A program made the translations under genes and the position numbers. This document shows positions 16,672-25,115 of a stretch of 39,401 nucleotides of DNA, piece by piece. The notes beneath the pieces are model-generated. The model was given only the letters and a program-made list of their open reading frames with translations. It ran no database searches and was not told the DNA's origin. This DNA is from Stutzerimonas stutzeri (GTDB taxonomy: Bacteria; Pseudomonadota; Gammaproteobacteria; Pseudomonadales; Pseudomonadaceae), in assembly GCF_024448935.1 (NCBI RefSeq), contig NZ_JAMOIE010000045.1, forward strand, positions 1-39,401. Direction: 5' to 3'. The first letter of the stretch is position 1, and each line of letters starts with the position of its first letter.

Positions 16672-17031
16672 TCAGGGTTTCTCGATGGACACCAGAGCTG
16701 CTTCGTCGCCCTCGCTCTGGAAGCTGATGCGAACCTGATCGCCGGGTGAAAGCCCCTCCAGCTGCTCGCGCCGAGCCTGGAAGTCCATGGTCGCCGCTGG
16801 CCACTTCAACGCGGGGATCGGGCCGTGAACGATGGTCACCGCACCCCGCTCACGGTCCAGGGCCTCGATGGTGCCAGTTGCGTGAATCACCGGCTCGGAA
16901 ACCATCTCGGTGGCGGGTCCGCCGTCGATCTCCGGCGAACCCGTGGGCCCCTCAGGCTTGAGCAGATCCTGGGCCAGCGCAGGCGGGGCGAGCAATATCA
17001 GGCTGAGCGTGACGCAATGGAACGTCTTCAT
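16672..17031 (-). CDS. Periplasmic CusF-like copper-binding protein
   Basis: 119 aa with a signal peptide (MKTFHCVTLSLILLAPPALA, cleavage near residue 21). The C-terminal 70 residues match the CusF/EfxD beta-barrel: ATGTIEALDRERGAVTIVHGPIPALKWPAATMDFQ. CusF binds Cu(I)/Ag(I) with one His, one Trp and two Met. Here the His, the Trp of KWP and the second Met (ATM) are present, but the first Met position is Ala. That may weaken metal binding. No Cus efflux genes accompany it; a histidine kinase remnant lies just beyond its start on the other strand. Confidence 0.85.
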   Translation of the reverse strand: MKTFHCVTLSLILLAPPALAQDLLKPEGPTGSPEIDGGPATEMVSEPVIHATGTIEALDRERGAVTIVHGPIPALKWPAATMDFQARREQLEGLSPGDQVRISFQSEGDEAALVSIEKP

Positions 17032-17118
17032 GGCAGACCTCCCGCAACAGGTGGGCGTACCCCGTATTGGACAATGGCGCGGCGAGGATTACTGCCCACC
17101 TGCGCGCCCAGGACGACT

Positions 17119-17338
17119 GATGACGATGGGCCGGGCATCCCGACGGAACGTCGCGAAGCAGTGCTGGAGCGCGGCATCCGCCTCGATGAACATGCCGAAG
17201 GGCATGGGCTGGGGCTTGGTATCGTGCGCGATATTCTGCTTGCCTGGCGGGGGTGAGCTGTCACTGGAGCAGAGCGAGCCTGGAGGGCTCTGCGTACGCA
17301 TCCGCCTTCCGATGCAACGCAAAGGGCAGATCGAGTAA
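17119..17338 (+). pseudogene. Histidine kinase C-terminal remnant, frameshifted
   Basis: The last part of a sensor histidine kinase ATPase domain is visible: G1 box DDGPGIPTERREAVLERGI and G2 box GHGLGLGIVRDILLAWRG. A surplus G in a run of five (about 17248-17252) then shifts the frame, and the true tail (ELSLEQSEPGGLCVRIRLP) continues in another frame to a stop at 17338. No dimerisation domain, phospho-accepting histidine or sensor region exists upstream; that DNA belongs to the CusF-like gene on the other strand. It is therefore truncated as well as frameshifted. Confidence 0.75.
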
Positions 17339-17365
17339 GCGAGTCGTAGCGGATGACGCGGAGAG

Positions 17366-17581
17366 TTACGGGGCGCGCGCCAACTCGTTGCGCATGTCTT
17401 CCAGGAGGGTCTCAACCAGCAGACCGTTCTGAACCTGTCGGCCCGACATCATCCGAGTGGCCTCGGTGCCGTTGAGTGGGTAAACGACACGGACGACCAG
17501 GTAACCGTCTTCTTGCGGTTCCACACGGGTCTTGTAATCAGCCGGAAAGTTGTCGGCAAGGTGACGAGAGAGGGTTTTCAT
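17366..17581 (-). CDS. Small hypothetical protein, possibly DUF3509-like
   Basis: 71 aa, MKTLSRHLADNFPADYKTRV at the start and LVETLLEDMRNELARAP at the end. The layout (aromatic/proline N-terminus, then PQEDGYLVVRVV, an R..S.RQ segment and a terminal amphipathic helix) resembles the short Pseudomonas DUF3509 proteins, but the match is by pattern only. A GAGG ribosome site precedes the ATG at 17581. Function unknown; no membrane segment or metal motif. Confidence 0.6.
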   Translation of the reverse strand: MKTLSRHLADNFPADYKTRVEPQEDGYLVVRVVYPLNGTEATRMMSGRQVQNGLLVETLLEDMRNELARAP

Positions 17582-17686
17582 GGTGGCCTCGTGCGCTGGG
17601 TCTGAAACGAAGACCCAGCTTTACACTCGGAGATTCCAACCACTCATCGGATGACTGTTCAGCGGCAACGAAACTGTAACCTTCGC

Positions 17687-17785
17687 TCACTTCCGTTCGT
17701 TAGCACCGTAGGCCAGCCACGCCAGAACGCCCATTCCGGCAAGGGCAGTCAATGAAAAAATCAGCGCATTCAATAACAGGCTCAT
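17687..17785 (-). CDS. 32-aa single-pass membrane microprotein
   Basis: A short frame reads MSLLLNALIFSLTALAG, then MGVLAWLAYGANERK and TGA. It encodes one hydrophobic helix (residues 3-26) with a charged NERK tail, so a single-pass inner-membrane protein is likely. An excellent ribosome site, GAGGA, stands 6 bp before the ATG (17783-17785), which is the main argument that it is real. It diverges from the WYL regulator gene at 17897 across 111 bp. No family was recognised; it could be a regulator of a membrane complex or a type I toxin-like peptide. Confidence 0.6.
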   Translation of the reverse strand: MSLLLNALIFSLTALAGMGVLAWLAYGANERK

Positions 17786-17896
17786 GGCGTTCCTCTATCT
17801 GCTTGCTTGAAGTACGCCTTGAATATATGTAGCTTCGCACGACACGTCGAGCCACCCGATAGTCGCACGTAAAGATTTCCAACAGATGGGACGCGC

Positions 17897-18769
17897 ATGA
17901 AACGCAAGCAATCGATCAGTCAGGTTCGCTGGGATCTGGCACTGCGGTACCGCCTGATCGAGACGATTGCCTGGTGGGAAGGCCGCCTGACCACGGGTCA
18001 CCTGATGCAGAGTTTCGGCATCAGCCGGCAGCAAGCGTCGAAGGACATCAACACCTACCTGAACGACCATGCGCCGGAAAACCTTACATATGACCGCCAT
18101 CTGAAAGGCTACAAGCCGAGCCCGCAGTTCGAGCCGCTGTTCATCGATGGCAGCGCCAGCGCCTACCTGCACCTGCTGGATCAGAACCGCGACCGCGCCC
18201 CGCACATCGAAGGCCTGGCGCTGGCTTACGCGCACACCGAAGTGCTGCACATGCCTGACCGCAGCATCCGGCCCGAGGTGCTGCGACCAATTCTCAAGGC
18301 CTGCCGCGAAGGGCTGCGACTGGAAACCGAGTACGTCTCCCTGGCCCACCCGGATGTCGAAATCCGCGTGATGGCGCCGCATACCCTGGTGTTCACCGGC
18401 ACCCGCTGGCATGTGCGCGCCTATTGCGAGAAGAACCGTGGCTTCCGCGACTTCGTGCTCAGTCGCTTCCGTGGTGAACCGGACCTGATGGATGAAAGCG
18501 AGCACAGGCTCGAGCAGGACGAAGCCTGGAGCACGCCGGTGGATGTGGTCATCGAGCCGGATGTACGCCTCAGTGCGGAGCAAAAATCCATCATCGAAAC
18601 CGACTACGGCATGCAGGACGGCGAGCTGCGCATCGCCACCCGCGGGGCGTTGGTGCAATACGTATTGCAGCGCTATCAGATCGATCCCAACACCGTACAG
18701 GCGAATGCGGCCGCTCAGCAGATTCAGGTAAGGAACCTGCAGGGGCTGAAGGGGTGGTTGTACACATGA
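17897..18769 (+). CDS. WYL-domain transcriptional regulator, BrxR/CapW-like
   Basis: 290 aa. The N-terminal 70 residues form a winged HTH (LIETIAWWEGRLTTGHLMQ, then FGISRQQASKDINTYL). The WYL domain is centred on RWHVRAYCEKNRGFRDFVLSRF, and a C-terminal WCX-like segment follows. This size and order match the BrxR/CapW regulators, dimeric repressors often found beside phage-defence loci, and also WYL proteins that respond to nucleic-acid ligands after DNA damage. Here the next gene in the same direction is sbcD, 1.2 kb on, beyond a repeat block. Start ATG 17897 gives the usual N-terminus (KQSISQVRWDLALRYRLIE). Confidence 0.85.
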   Translation: MKRKQSISQVRWDLALRYRLIETIAWWEGRLTTGHLMQSFGISRQQASKDINTYLNDHAPENLTYDRHLKGYKPSPQFEPLFIDGSASAYLHLLDQNRDRAPHIEGLALAYAHTEVLHMPDRSIRPEVLRPILKACREGLRLETEYVSLAHPDVEIRVMAPHTLVFTGTRWHVRAYCEKNRGFRDFVLSRFRGEPDLMDESEHRLEQDEAWSTPVDVVIEPDVRLSAEQKSIIETDYGMQDGELRIATRGALVQYVLQRYQIDPNTVQANAAAQQIQVRNLQGLKGWLYT

Positions 18770-18886
18770 CCATTGCCTGCCGCCGCCTCCCCTGTAGCGG
18801 CGAATTCACTCGCCCGCCCTCCTCCATTAGGCCGATTGCGAGTGAAGCGCCTGTTGATTGGGCAACGCACTGGCCCGTCGCTTTTC

Positions 18887-18910
18887 GTAGGAGCGAGCTT
18901 GCTCGCGATC
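18887..18910. repeat. REP-type palindrome
   Basis: CGTAGGAGCGAGCTTGCTCG with core palindrome GCGAGCTTGCTCGC (18893-18906). It is a frequent Pseudomonas extragenic motif and opens the repeat block between the WYL gene and sbcD. Confidence 0.75.
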
Positions 18911-18969
18911 CGGCGTCGGAGGCACAACTAGATTTAGTAGACAAAGCGCATAAGGTGGCCCGCACCTCA

Positions 18970-19216
18970 GGTTTCGCCCTGCTGGGCGAGTCCCTTTTGG
19001 CAGTTGCCGGATGGCCGGCCCCGCCCAAAGGAACCAAAAGGTCTTGCCCCTGCACCGGACTAGGCGTCCCCGGTTCGCTTCGCTCGACTCCCCTCATTCC
19101 ATCCACACTCCGGGGGCCGGCGTACAAGGGCCATCCCTGGCCCTTTACGCCTCTCGCGGCATCCATGCCGCTCGCGCCCCTCCGCGCGGATTCCATTCGG
19201 CCTCCTGAAAGGGGCG
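18970..19216 (+). repeat. Left arm of a long inverted repeat
   Basis: About 247 bp beginning GGTTTCGCCCTGCTGGGCGA and ending CGGCCTCCTGAAAGGGGCG. Its inverted partner is at 19568-19787. Shared landmarks include the start, CCCAAAGGAACCAAAAGGTC, CTTGCCCCTGCA, the CGGCATCCATGCCG palindrome and the CCTCCTGAAAGGGGCG end. Long frames on both strands here (405 and 389 codons) run through the repeats and match no protein I know; I do not call them genes. Confidence 0.8.
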
Positions 19217-19306
19217 TTCGGAGTCGTCTGCTGGTTCGCTCGCCAGCAAACAAGCACAGCGTGCTTGTTCGGCTCTTCGTAAATTTACAGGCAACTCGGA
19301 CCCAAT

Positions 19307-19413
19307 CCCCCTTCAAGAGGCCGAGCGTGGGCGCTGCGCAGGGGGACGCAAGGCATGGATGCCGAGGGAGGACCTGGCCCTTGTACGCCGGCCCCCGCAG
19401 CTTCGTAGGATGG
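19307..19413 (-). repeat. Partial third copy of the repeat
   Basis: This segment, in the same orientation as the right arm, holds GAGGCCGAGCG, GGCATGGATGCC and GTACGCCGGCCCCCG, matching the distal half of the left arm in inverse. The copy is truncated and diverged. Confidence 0.6.
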
Positions 19414-19513
19414 AAAACTGCGAAGCATTTTCCACCACGATCGATACCACAATTGATATCGGACCTTGCCCACCAAAAGCGGTGGGTAAGCTTCGCGTTA
19501 CCCACCCTACGAT
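19407..19513. repeat. Palindromic repeat with GGTGGGTAA/TTACCCACC arms
   Basis: GGTGGGTAA (19481-19489) and TTACCCACC (19498-19506) flank a short GCTTCGCG loop, and the unit ends CCCTACG. A related palindrome, TGGAAAA...ATTTTCCA, stands at its left. It is a separate repeat family nested in the larger inverted repeat. Confidence 0.65.
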
Positions 19514-19567
19514 CTCTTGAAGATCGCAAAACCGGTTCGTTACACAGGCCATCAGACACCACCAAAT

Positions 19568-19787
19568 CGCCCCTTTCAGGAGGCCGAGCGCAGGTGGCGC
19601 GTAAGGGGTTGAGCGGCATGGATGCCGCGAGAGCCGTGATTGGCCATGGATGGCCCTTCGCGGCGTGCCCCTGGAGCGTTACCGGAGTGAGGGAAGTCGA
19701 GCGCAGCGAGACCCGGATGCAGGGGCAAGACCTTTTGGTTCCTTTTGGGGCGACTGCCAAAAGGGACTCGCCCAGCAGGGCGAAACC
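19568..19787 (-). repeat. Right arm of the long inverted repeat
   Basis: About 220 bp, the inverse of 18970-19216 with scattered mismatches and a few indels. It ends 174 bp before the sbcD start. The two arms could fold into a large cruciform about 800 bp long with a repeat-filled loop. Confidence 0.8.
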
Positions 19788-19961
19788 AATGCCTCAGCCA
19801 ACATCGGCAATCGGGCGCCCCCAACGAAGCGAAAGCCAAATAGCTTCGCGAGCAATGACTCGGGGCGCCACTCGCCCCAATAATCCTACCCTGAGTTCCA
19901 TGCCCAGACGTTCGCATCCAGTCGCGCCCCACCGCACCTTCAACCAAAAAAGACCCCTCGT

Positions 19962-21197
19962 ATGCGCCTGATCCACACCTCCGACTGGCACCTCGGCCAG
20001 ACCCTCCACGGCCAGGACCGCGACTATGAACACGCGCAGTTCCTTGCCTGGCTGCTCGGCCAGCTGACCGAACATCAGCCCGACGCCCTGCTCATCGCCG
20101 GCGACATCTTCGACACGGTCAACCCGCCGCTCAAGGCCCAGGAACGCCTCTACGACTTCATCGTCCGCGCCCACGCAAAGCTCCCGCAGCTGGATATCGT
20201 GATGATCGCCGGCAACCACGATTCCGGCGGGCGCATCGAATTGCCCGGGCCATTGATGCGGCGCCTGAACGCCCACGCCATCGGCCGCATCAACTGGCTG
20301 GCGGACCATCAGCTCGATCATGGTCGGCTGCTGGTGCCGCTGCACGATGCCAAGGGCGAAGTGGCGGGCTGGTGCCTGGCCCTGCCCTTTCTGCGCCCGG
20401 CAGAAGTGACCGGCGGTGAGGCGGGCGAAGACTACATGGCTGGCATCCGCCAGGTGCATCAGCACCTGATCGCCGCAGCCGAAGCGCAGCGCCAGCCCGG
20501 CCAGGCGCTGATCGCCATGAGCCATGCCCACATGGCGGGCGGCGCGGTCTCGGAGGATTCCGAGCGCAACATCGTCATCGGCAATGCCGAGGCGCTGCCC
20601 GCCAGCCTGTTCCCCGAGCCCATCGCCTATGTCGCCCTCGGCCACCTGCACAAGCCGCAGAAGGTCGCCGGGCAGGCGCGCATCCGCTACAGCGGCTCGC
20701 CCTTGCCGCTGTCGTTCGGCGAGATCAATTACCCGCATCAGGTGCTGCTGGTGAACTTCGACGGTGATCAGCTCGCCAGCGTCGAGGCACTACCCGTGCC
20801 CCGCGCCGTGGAGATGATCCGCATCGGCCGGGCGCCCTTGGCCGACGTCATCGGCCAGCTCGAAGCCCTGCCGGCGGCAGGCCTGTTCGCCGAGAACCTG
20901 CCCTGGCTGGAAGTGCGCGTGCAGCTCGACGAGCCGCTGCCGGACCTGCGCCAGCGCATCGAAACTGCCATTGCTGGCAAAGCCTGCCGGCTGGTGCGCA
21001 TCGCCAGTGAATATGCAGGAAAACGCGGTGAGGCCGACTCGGAGGTGTTGCTTGGCCTCGACCAGATCACCCCGCAGGAACTCTTCGCCCGCGCCTGGGA
21101 GGAACAGTTCGGCAATCCGCCGGATGAGCAGGCACTGGACGACTTCGCCAGCCTGCTGCAAGGCGTCGAGTTCGAAGGTGAAGGAGACGCCCGATGA
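19962..21197 (+). CDS. sbcD: SbcD, nuclease subunit of SbcCD
   Basis: 411 aa, normal length. SbcD is the Mre11-type metallophosphoesterase that, with SbcC, cuts DNA hairpins and processes blocked double-strand ends. Phosphoesterase motifs are all visible: TSDWHLGQ (residues 6-13), AGDIFDT, GNHDSGGR and a later SHAHMAGG and ALGHLHKPQ. A C-terminal capping region (about 280-400) is present. The start ATG at 19962 gives the canonical MRLIHTSDWHLG. The stop overlaps the sbcC start by four bases (ATGA), so the pair is translationally coupled. Confidence 0.97.
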   Translation: MRLIHTSDWHLGQTLHGQDRDYEHAQFLAWLLGQLTEHQPDALLIAGDIFDTVNPPLKAQERLYDFIVRAHAKLPQLDIVMIAGNHDSGGRIELPGPLMRRLNAHAIGRINWLADHQLDHGRLLVPLHDAKGEVAGWCLALPFLRPAEVTGGEAGEDYMAGIRQVHQHLIAAAEAQRQPGQALIAMSHAHMAGGAVSEDSERNIVIGNAEALPASLFPEPIAYVALGHLHKPQKVAGQARIRYSGSPLPLSFGEINYPHQVLLVNFDGDQLASVEALPVPRAVEMIRIGRAPLADVIGQLEALPAAGLFAENLPWLEVRVQLDEPLPDLRQRIETAIAGKACRLVRIASEYAGKRGEADSEVLLGLDQITPQELFARAWEEQFGNPPDEQALDDFASLLQGVEFEGEGDAR

Positions 21198-24100
21198 AGA
21201 TTCTCGCCATTCGCCTGAAGAACCTTGCCTCGCTGGCGGGCGAGCAGGTCATCGACTTCAGCGCCGAACCCCTGGCCAGCGCCGGCCTGTTCGCCATCAC
21301 CGGGCCTACCGGTGCCGGCAAGAGCACCATTCTCGATGCGCTGTGCCTGGCGCTGTTCGGCAGTACGCCACGGCTCGACAGCGTTTCACCGCAGAACAAG
21401 GTCCCCGACGGCAGCGACGAGATCGGCAGCGGCGACGAGCGCAACCTGCTGCGCCGGGGCTGTGGCAGCGGCTACGCGGAAGTGGATTTCGTCGGTGTGG
21501 ATGGCCACCGCTACCGCGCCCGCTGGGAGGTCAAGCGCGCCCGCGAGAAGATCGACGGGCGTTTGCAGGCCAGCAACCAGAGCCTGCTCGACCTGGACCG
21601 CGACCAGCTGTTGGCCAGTGGCAAGAAGCGCGAATTCAGGGAACTGCTCGAAGCCAGGCTCGGCCTGACCCTGCCCCAGTTCACCCGCGCCGTGTTGCTG
21701 GCGCAGAGCGAGTTTTCCGCCTTTCTCAAGGCCGACGACAACGACCGCGGCACCCTGCTGGAAAAGCTCACCGACACCGGCCTCTACAGCCGCCTCGGCC
21801 AGGCGGCCTTCGAGGCCGCCAAGCGCACCCGCGAAACGCTCACCGCGCTGCAACAGCAGGCCGGCGGCGTGCAGCCACTGGAACCCGAAGCGCGCCAGGC
21901 GCTGGAAGCCCAGCACCAGACGCAACTGGCCGAACTCAAGGCGCTGCAACAACAGCTCGAAACACTGAAACAGCAGCGCCAATGGCTGCAGGACCTGGCC
22001 CGCTTGCAAGGCGAACGCGACACCGCCCGGCAACAGCTGAGCGATGCTGAAACCGAGCACGAGAAACTGGCCGATGCCCGCCGCATCCTCGGGCTGTTCG
22101 AGCTGCTGGCGCCGCAACGGCATCGTTTCATTCGCGAGCAGGCGCTGGCACCGCTGCTGACCAAGGTCGAAGAGAACCTGGCTCGCCATGGTCGCGAGCA
22201 CAGCGCAGTGCAGCAGCGGCTCGACGAGCTGGAGCAGCTCTGCAAGACATCGACCGAGGCGTTGAAAGCAGCGGAGCAGGCGCGCAAATCTGCCGAACCC
22301 CGGCTGGTTCAGGCGCGCCGGGAAGAAGAACGCCTGAGCCACCTGACCAATGACCTGGGTGACGCGCGGCGGCAAACCGAACACGCCGAAGCCGCGAGCA
22401 AGGCCGGCGAACAGACCCTCGCTCAGCTGCGACAGCAACAGGAAAAAGCCGCTACCCAACTGGCGGCCTTGACCGAAGGGCTCGCCCGCAGCACCGAGTT
22501 GCAGCCGTTGTGCGCCGCCTGGAATGGCTACCGGCCTCGCCTGCAGCAGGCCGTGCAGATCGCGGCGCACCTGCAACAGGGCCGCCTGGAACTCCCCGCT
22601 CTGGAAACGACTGCCAGGACCGCCGAGGCCGCACAGCTGCAGGCACGCCAGGCACTCGACGAACTACAGACCGGGATCGGCGGCGCAACGGGCCTGGCCG
22701 ACCAGCTCGCGCAACTGAACATGCAGCTCGACGTTTGGCGCGACGCCCAGCGCGAAGGCGAAACCCTGCTCGGGCTCTGGTCCCGCCAGCAGCAGCTGAC
22801 AGATCAGCAGCGCACGTTGCGCCATGAGCAGAGCCGCCAGCAGCAGGAGCTTGACGCTCTGACCCAAGCCGGCACGCTCGCTCGCACTGAACGGGACGAA
22901 GCGGAAAAGGCGCTCAATGTGGTGCAGGCCCTGCTGGAGCGCCAGCGTCTGGCTCGCAGCGCCAATGTCGAGGCCTTGCGCGCGGCGCTGGCCCCCGGCG
23001 AGCCGTGCAGCGTCTGCGGCAGCCTCGAGCATCCCTGGCATGACGGCAAGGCGTTGCTCGCCGCCCTCGACCAGGGCGACGAGCGCGAAGCCGAGCAGGC
23101 CCAGCTGCAGCTGAAACGTCACGACGAGAAGCTCCAGACACTGCGCGACCAGCACATCGCCCTGACCACGGGCATCAAACAGAACGCGCAGCGACACGCG
23201 GAAATCGCCGATGAACTGGCGAAGCTGGAGCCGCAACTGACCGCCCTGCCCCTGTATGCCGAGCTGCTGAAAACAGCGGAAACCGAGCGCCAGTCGTGGC
23301 TGGACAGGAAACTCGCCACACTCAAAACCGAGATCACCGCAGCCAACGCCCGCCAGCGCGAACTGCTGGCGCTGCAGCAGCGCAGCGAAACCCTGCACAG
23401 CGCCTGGCAACGTGCGCGCGACGCCTGTGTCCAGGCGACTCAGGCCCTCACCGGCCAGCGCGACGCCATCGCCCGCGATGAGGAGCGACTGGACCAAGAG
23501 CTGGCCGAATTCGCCAGCCTGCTGCCGGCCGCCCTGCTCAGCCGCTGGCGCGAGACACCGGGCGAAACCTTCATGCAGCTCGACAGCCAGGTCGAGGCCC
23601 GACGCCAGCAGCTCGACCAACAGACCGAGCTCGCCGAAGAGCAGCAGCAGCGCCGGAGCGCACTGGAGCGCGAGCAGTTGCAGCAACAGCATCGTCTCGA
23701 CCAGCACAAGACCTGCGCCGCCCGCCTCGGCGAACTCGAAGCCCGCGAGCTGGCCTGTCGCCAGAGCCTGCGCGACAGCCTCGGCGAGCAGCCCAGCGCC
23801 GGAGCCTGGCAGCAGCAACTGGAGCACGCGATCCAGACTGCTCGCCAGCAACAGGCCGACATCGACCGGCAACTCAACGAGGCGCGCGTCGAGCTGACCC
23901 GGCTTGCCAGCGAGCAGCAGAACTGCGCCGGGCGCCGCGACGAACTGCTGGCCGAACGCAAGTCTCTCAGCGAAGAACTTGCCGCCTGGCGCGCCATGCA
24001 GCCTGATCTGGACGATGCAACCCTCACCCAGTTGCTGCAACTGGACGATGCCCTGCTCGCCGGAGCCCGCGAACGCCTGCGCGCCAACACCGAACTGCTC

Positions 24101-24850
24101 GCCCGCAGCCGCGAACGGCTGGACGGCTGCACGCAGCGGCTGGCCGCGCATCAGGCCGGACAGCCCGATGCGCCGGATGGCGAAACCCTGAAACGCCAGT
24201 ACGCGGCGCAGGAAATCAGCTGCAACGCGGCCGAGCAACGCAGCGCCGAAACCCGCGCGGCGCTGCTCGACGATGACCGGCGGCGCAACCAGAGCCAATC
24301 CTTGCTCGAACAGATCGCCGCAGCCACCACCGAAAGCCAGCGCTGGGGCCGTATCGCCGCGCTGATCGGCTCCAGCGATGGCGGCGCCTTCCGCAAGATC
24401 GCCCAGGCCTACAACCTCGACCTCCTGGTGCAGCACGCCAACGTGCAATTGCGCCAGCTGGCCCGCCGTTATCGACTCAAGCGCGGCGGCAGCCCGCTGG
24501 GGTTACTGGTGATGGACACCGAGATGGGCGACGAGCTGCGCTCGGTGCATTCACTTTCCGGCGGCGAGACCTTCCTCGTCTCGCTGGCCTTGGCGCTGGG
24601 ACTGGCCTCGATGGCGTCGAGCAAGCTCAAAATCGAATCGCTGTTCATCGACGAAGGCTTCGGCAGCCTCGATCCGGAATCCCTGCAGATCGCCATGGAC
24701 GCGCTGGATTCGCTACAGGCTCAGGGCCGCAAGGTGGCCGTGATCTCACACGTGGCAGAGATGCATGAGCGCATCCCGGTGCAGATTCAGGTGCAGCGAC
24801 AGGGCAACGGTCAGAGCGGGTTGAGGATCGTCGGCGGAGCGGGCGTCTAG
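21194..24850 (+). CDS. sbcC: SbcC, ATPase subunit of SbcCD
   Basis: 1218 aa SMC-like ATPase, the Rad50 counterpart. The N-terminal lobe has MKILAIRLKNLASL and Walker A GPTGAGKST (about residues 34-42). A very long glutamine- and glutamate-rich coiled coil (about 200-1040) is broken by the zinc hook PCSVCG with C605 and C608, through which two complexes join. The C-terminal lobe has the signature SLSGGETFLVSLALALGLA, Walker B and D-loop LFIDEGFGSLD and a VISHVAEM switch. It clamps DNA and gates SbcD. The full frame is intact. A 594-codon antisense frame inside it is a shadow. Confidence 0.97.
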   Translation: MKILAIRLKNLASLAGEQVIDFSAEPLASAGLFAITGPTGAGKSTILDALCLALFGSTPRLDSVSPQNKVPDGSDEIGSGDERNLLRRGCGSGYAEVDFVGVDGHRYRARWEVKRAREKIDGRLQASNQSLLDLDRDQLLASGKKREFRELLEARLGLTLPQFTRAVLLAQSEFSAFLKADDNDRGTLLEKLTDTGLYSRLGQAAFEAAKRTRETLTALQQQAGGVQPLEPEARQALEAQHQTQLAELKALQQQLETLKQQRQWLQDLARLQGERDTARQQLSDAETEHEKLADARRILGLFELLAPQRHRFIREQALAPLLTKVEENLARHGREHSAVQQRLDELEQLCKTSTEALKAAEQARKSAEPRLVQARREEERLSHLTNDLGDARRQTEHAEAASKAGEQTLAQLRQQQEKAATQLAALTEGLARSTELQPLCAAWNGYRPRLQQAVQIAAHLQQGRLELPALETTARTAEAAQLQARQALDELQTGIGGATGLADQLAQLNMQLDVWRDAQREGETLLGLWSRQQQLTDQQRTLRHEQSRQQQELDALTQAGTLARTERDEAEKALNVVQALLERQRLARSANVEALRAALAPGEPCSVCGSLEHPWHDGKALLAALDQGDEREAEQAQLQLKRHDEKLQTLRDQHIALTTGIKQNAQRHAEIADELAKLEPQLTALPLYAELLKTAETERQSWLDRKLATLKTEITAANARQRELLALQQRSETLHSAWQRARDACVQATQALTGQRDAIARDEERLDQELAEFASLLPAALLSRWRETPGETFMQLDSQVEARRQQLDQQTELAEEQQQRRSALEREQLQQQHRLDQHKTCAARLGELEARELACRQSLRDSLGEQPSAGAWQQQLEHAIQTARQQQADIDRQLNEARVELTRLASEQQNCAGRRDELLAERKSLSEELAAWRAMQPDLDDATLTQLLQLDDALLAGARERLRANTELLARSRERLDGCTQRLAAHQAGQPDAPDGETLKRQYAAQEISCNAAEQRSAETRAALLDDDRRRNQSQSLLEQIAAATTESQRWGRIAALIGSSDGGAFRKIAQAYNLDLLVQHANVQLRQLARRYRLKRGGSPLGLLVMDTEMGDELRSVHSLSGGETFLVSLALALGLASMASSKLKIESLFIDEGFGSLDPESLQIAMDALDSLQAQGRKVAVISHVAEMHERIPVQIQVQRQGNGQSGLRIVGGAGV

Positions 24851-24906
24851 CACTCAGGCGACCGTGACGACCTTGGGCAGCAGCTTCGCTGTCATGCGAG
24901 GCTGGC

Positions 24907-25081
24907 AGGCTGTTGAAAAACGGCCGGCCAGAAGCGAACCCGGCAACCGCCGCTTGTGGCTGCGCGCCGGGGTTCGCCCAGGAAAGGCTGAAACGGGCTC
25001 AGCGCTTGTGGCCGCGTGCCTGCTGCGACGACAGGTCATCACCCGCGCCGGCAGGATACGAACCCACGCTTTCAACAAACT
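24907..25081. repeat. Short inverted-repeat element (MITE-like candidate)
   Basis: AGGCTGTTGAAAAACG (24907-24922) and its near inverse CGCTTTCAACAAACT (25067-25081) bound about 175 bp with no convincing gene. The ends differ at a few positions. This could be a non-autonomous element or chance; no target-site duplication was confirmed. Confidence 0.35.
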
Positions 25082-25115
25082 GTCGATAACGCTGAACATC
25101 ACTGAATCCACCGCC

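Noticed and set aside
16487..16738. 83-codon plus-strand frame starting MVSRTQLRLLAVGATTALGL
   Set aside because: The hydrophobic start is gene-like, but the second half runs antisense into the CusF-like gene and no good ribosome site is present. A truncated remnant is possible, but the support is too weak to list it.
18591..19971. Open frames of 405 (plus) and 389 (minus) codons
   Set aside because: Both run through the long inverted repeats, and the minus frame also overlaps the WYL gene. Neither shows a protein domain or ribosome site.
22664..24448. 594-codon minus-strand open frame
   Set aside because: Antisense to the sbcC coiled coil; leucine/glycine-rich shadow of glutamine-rich codons.
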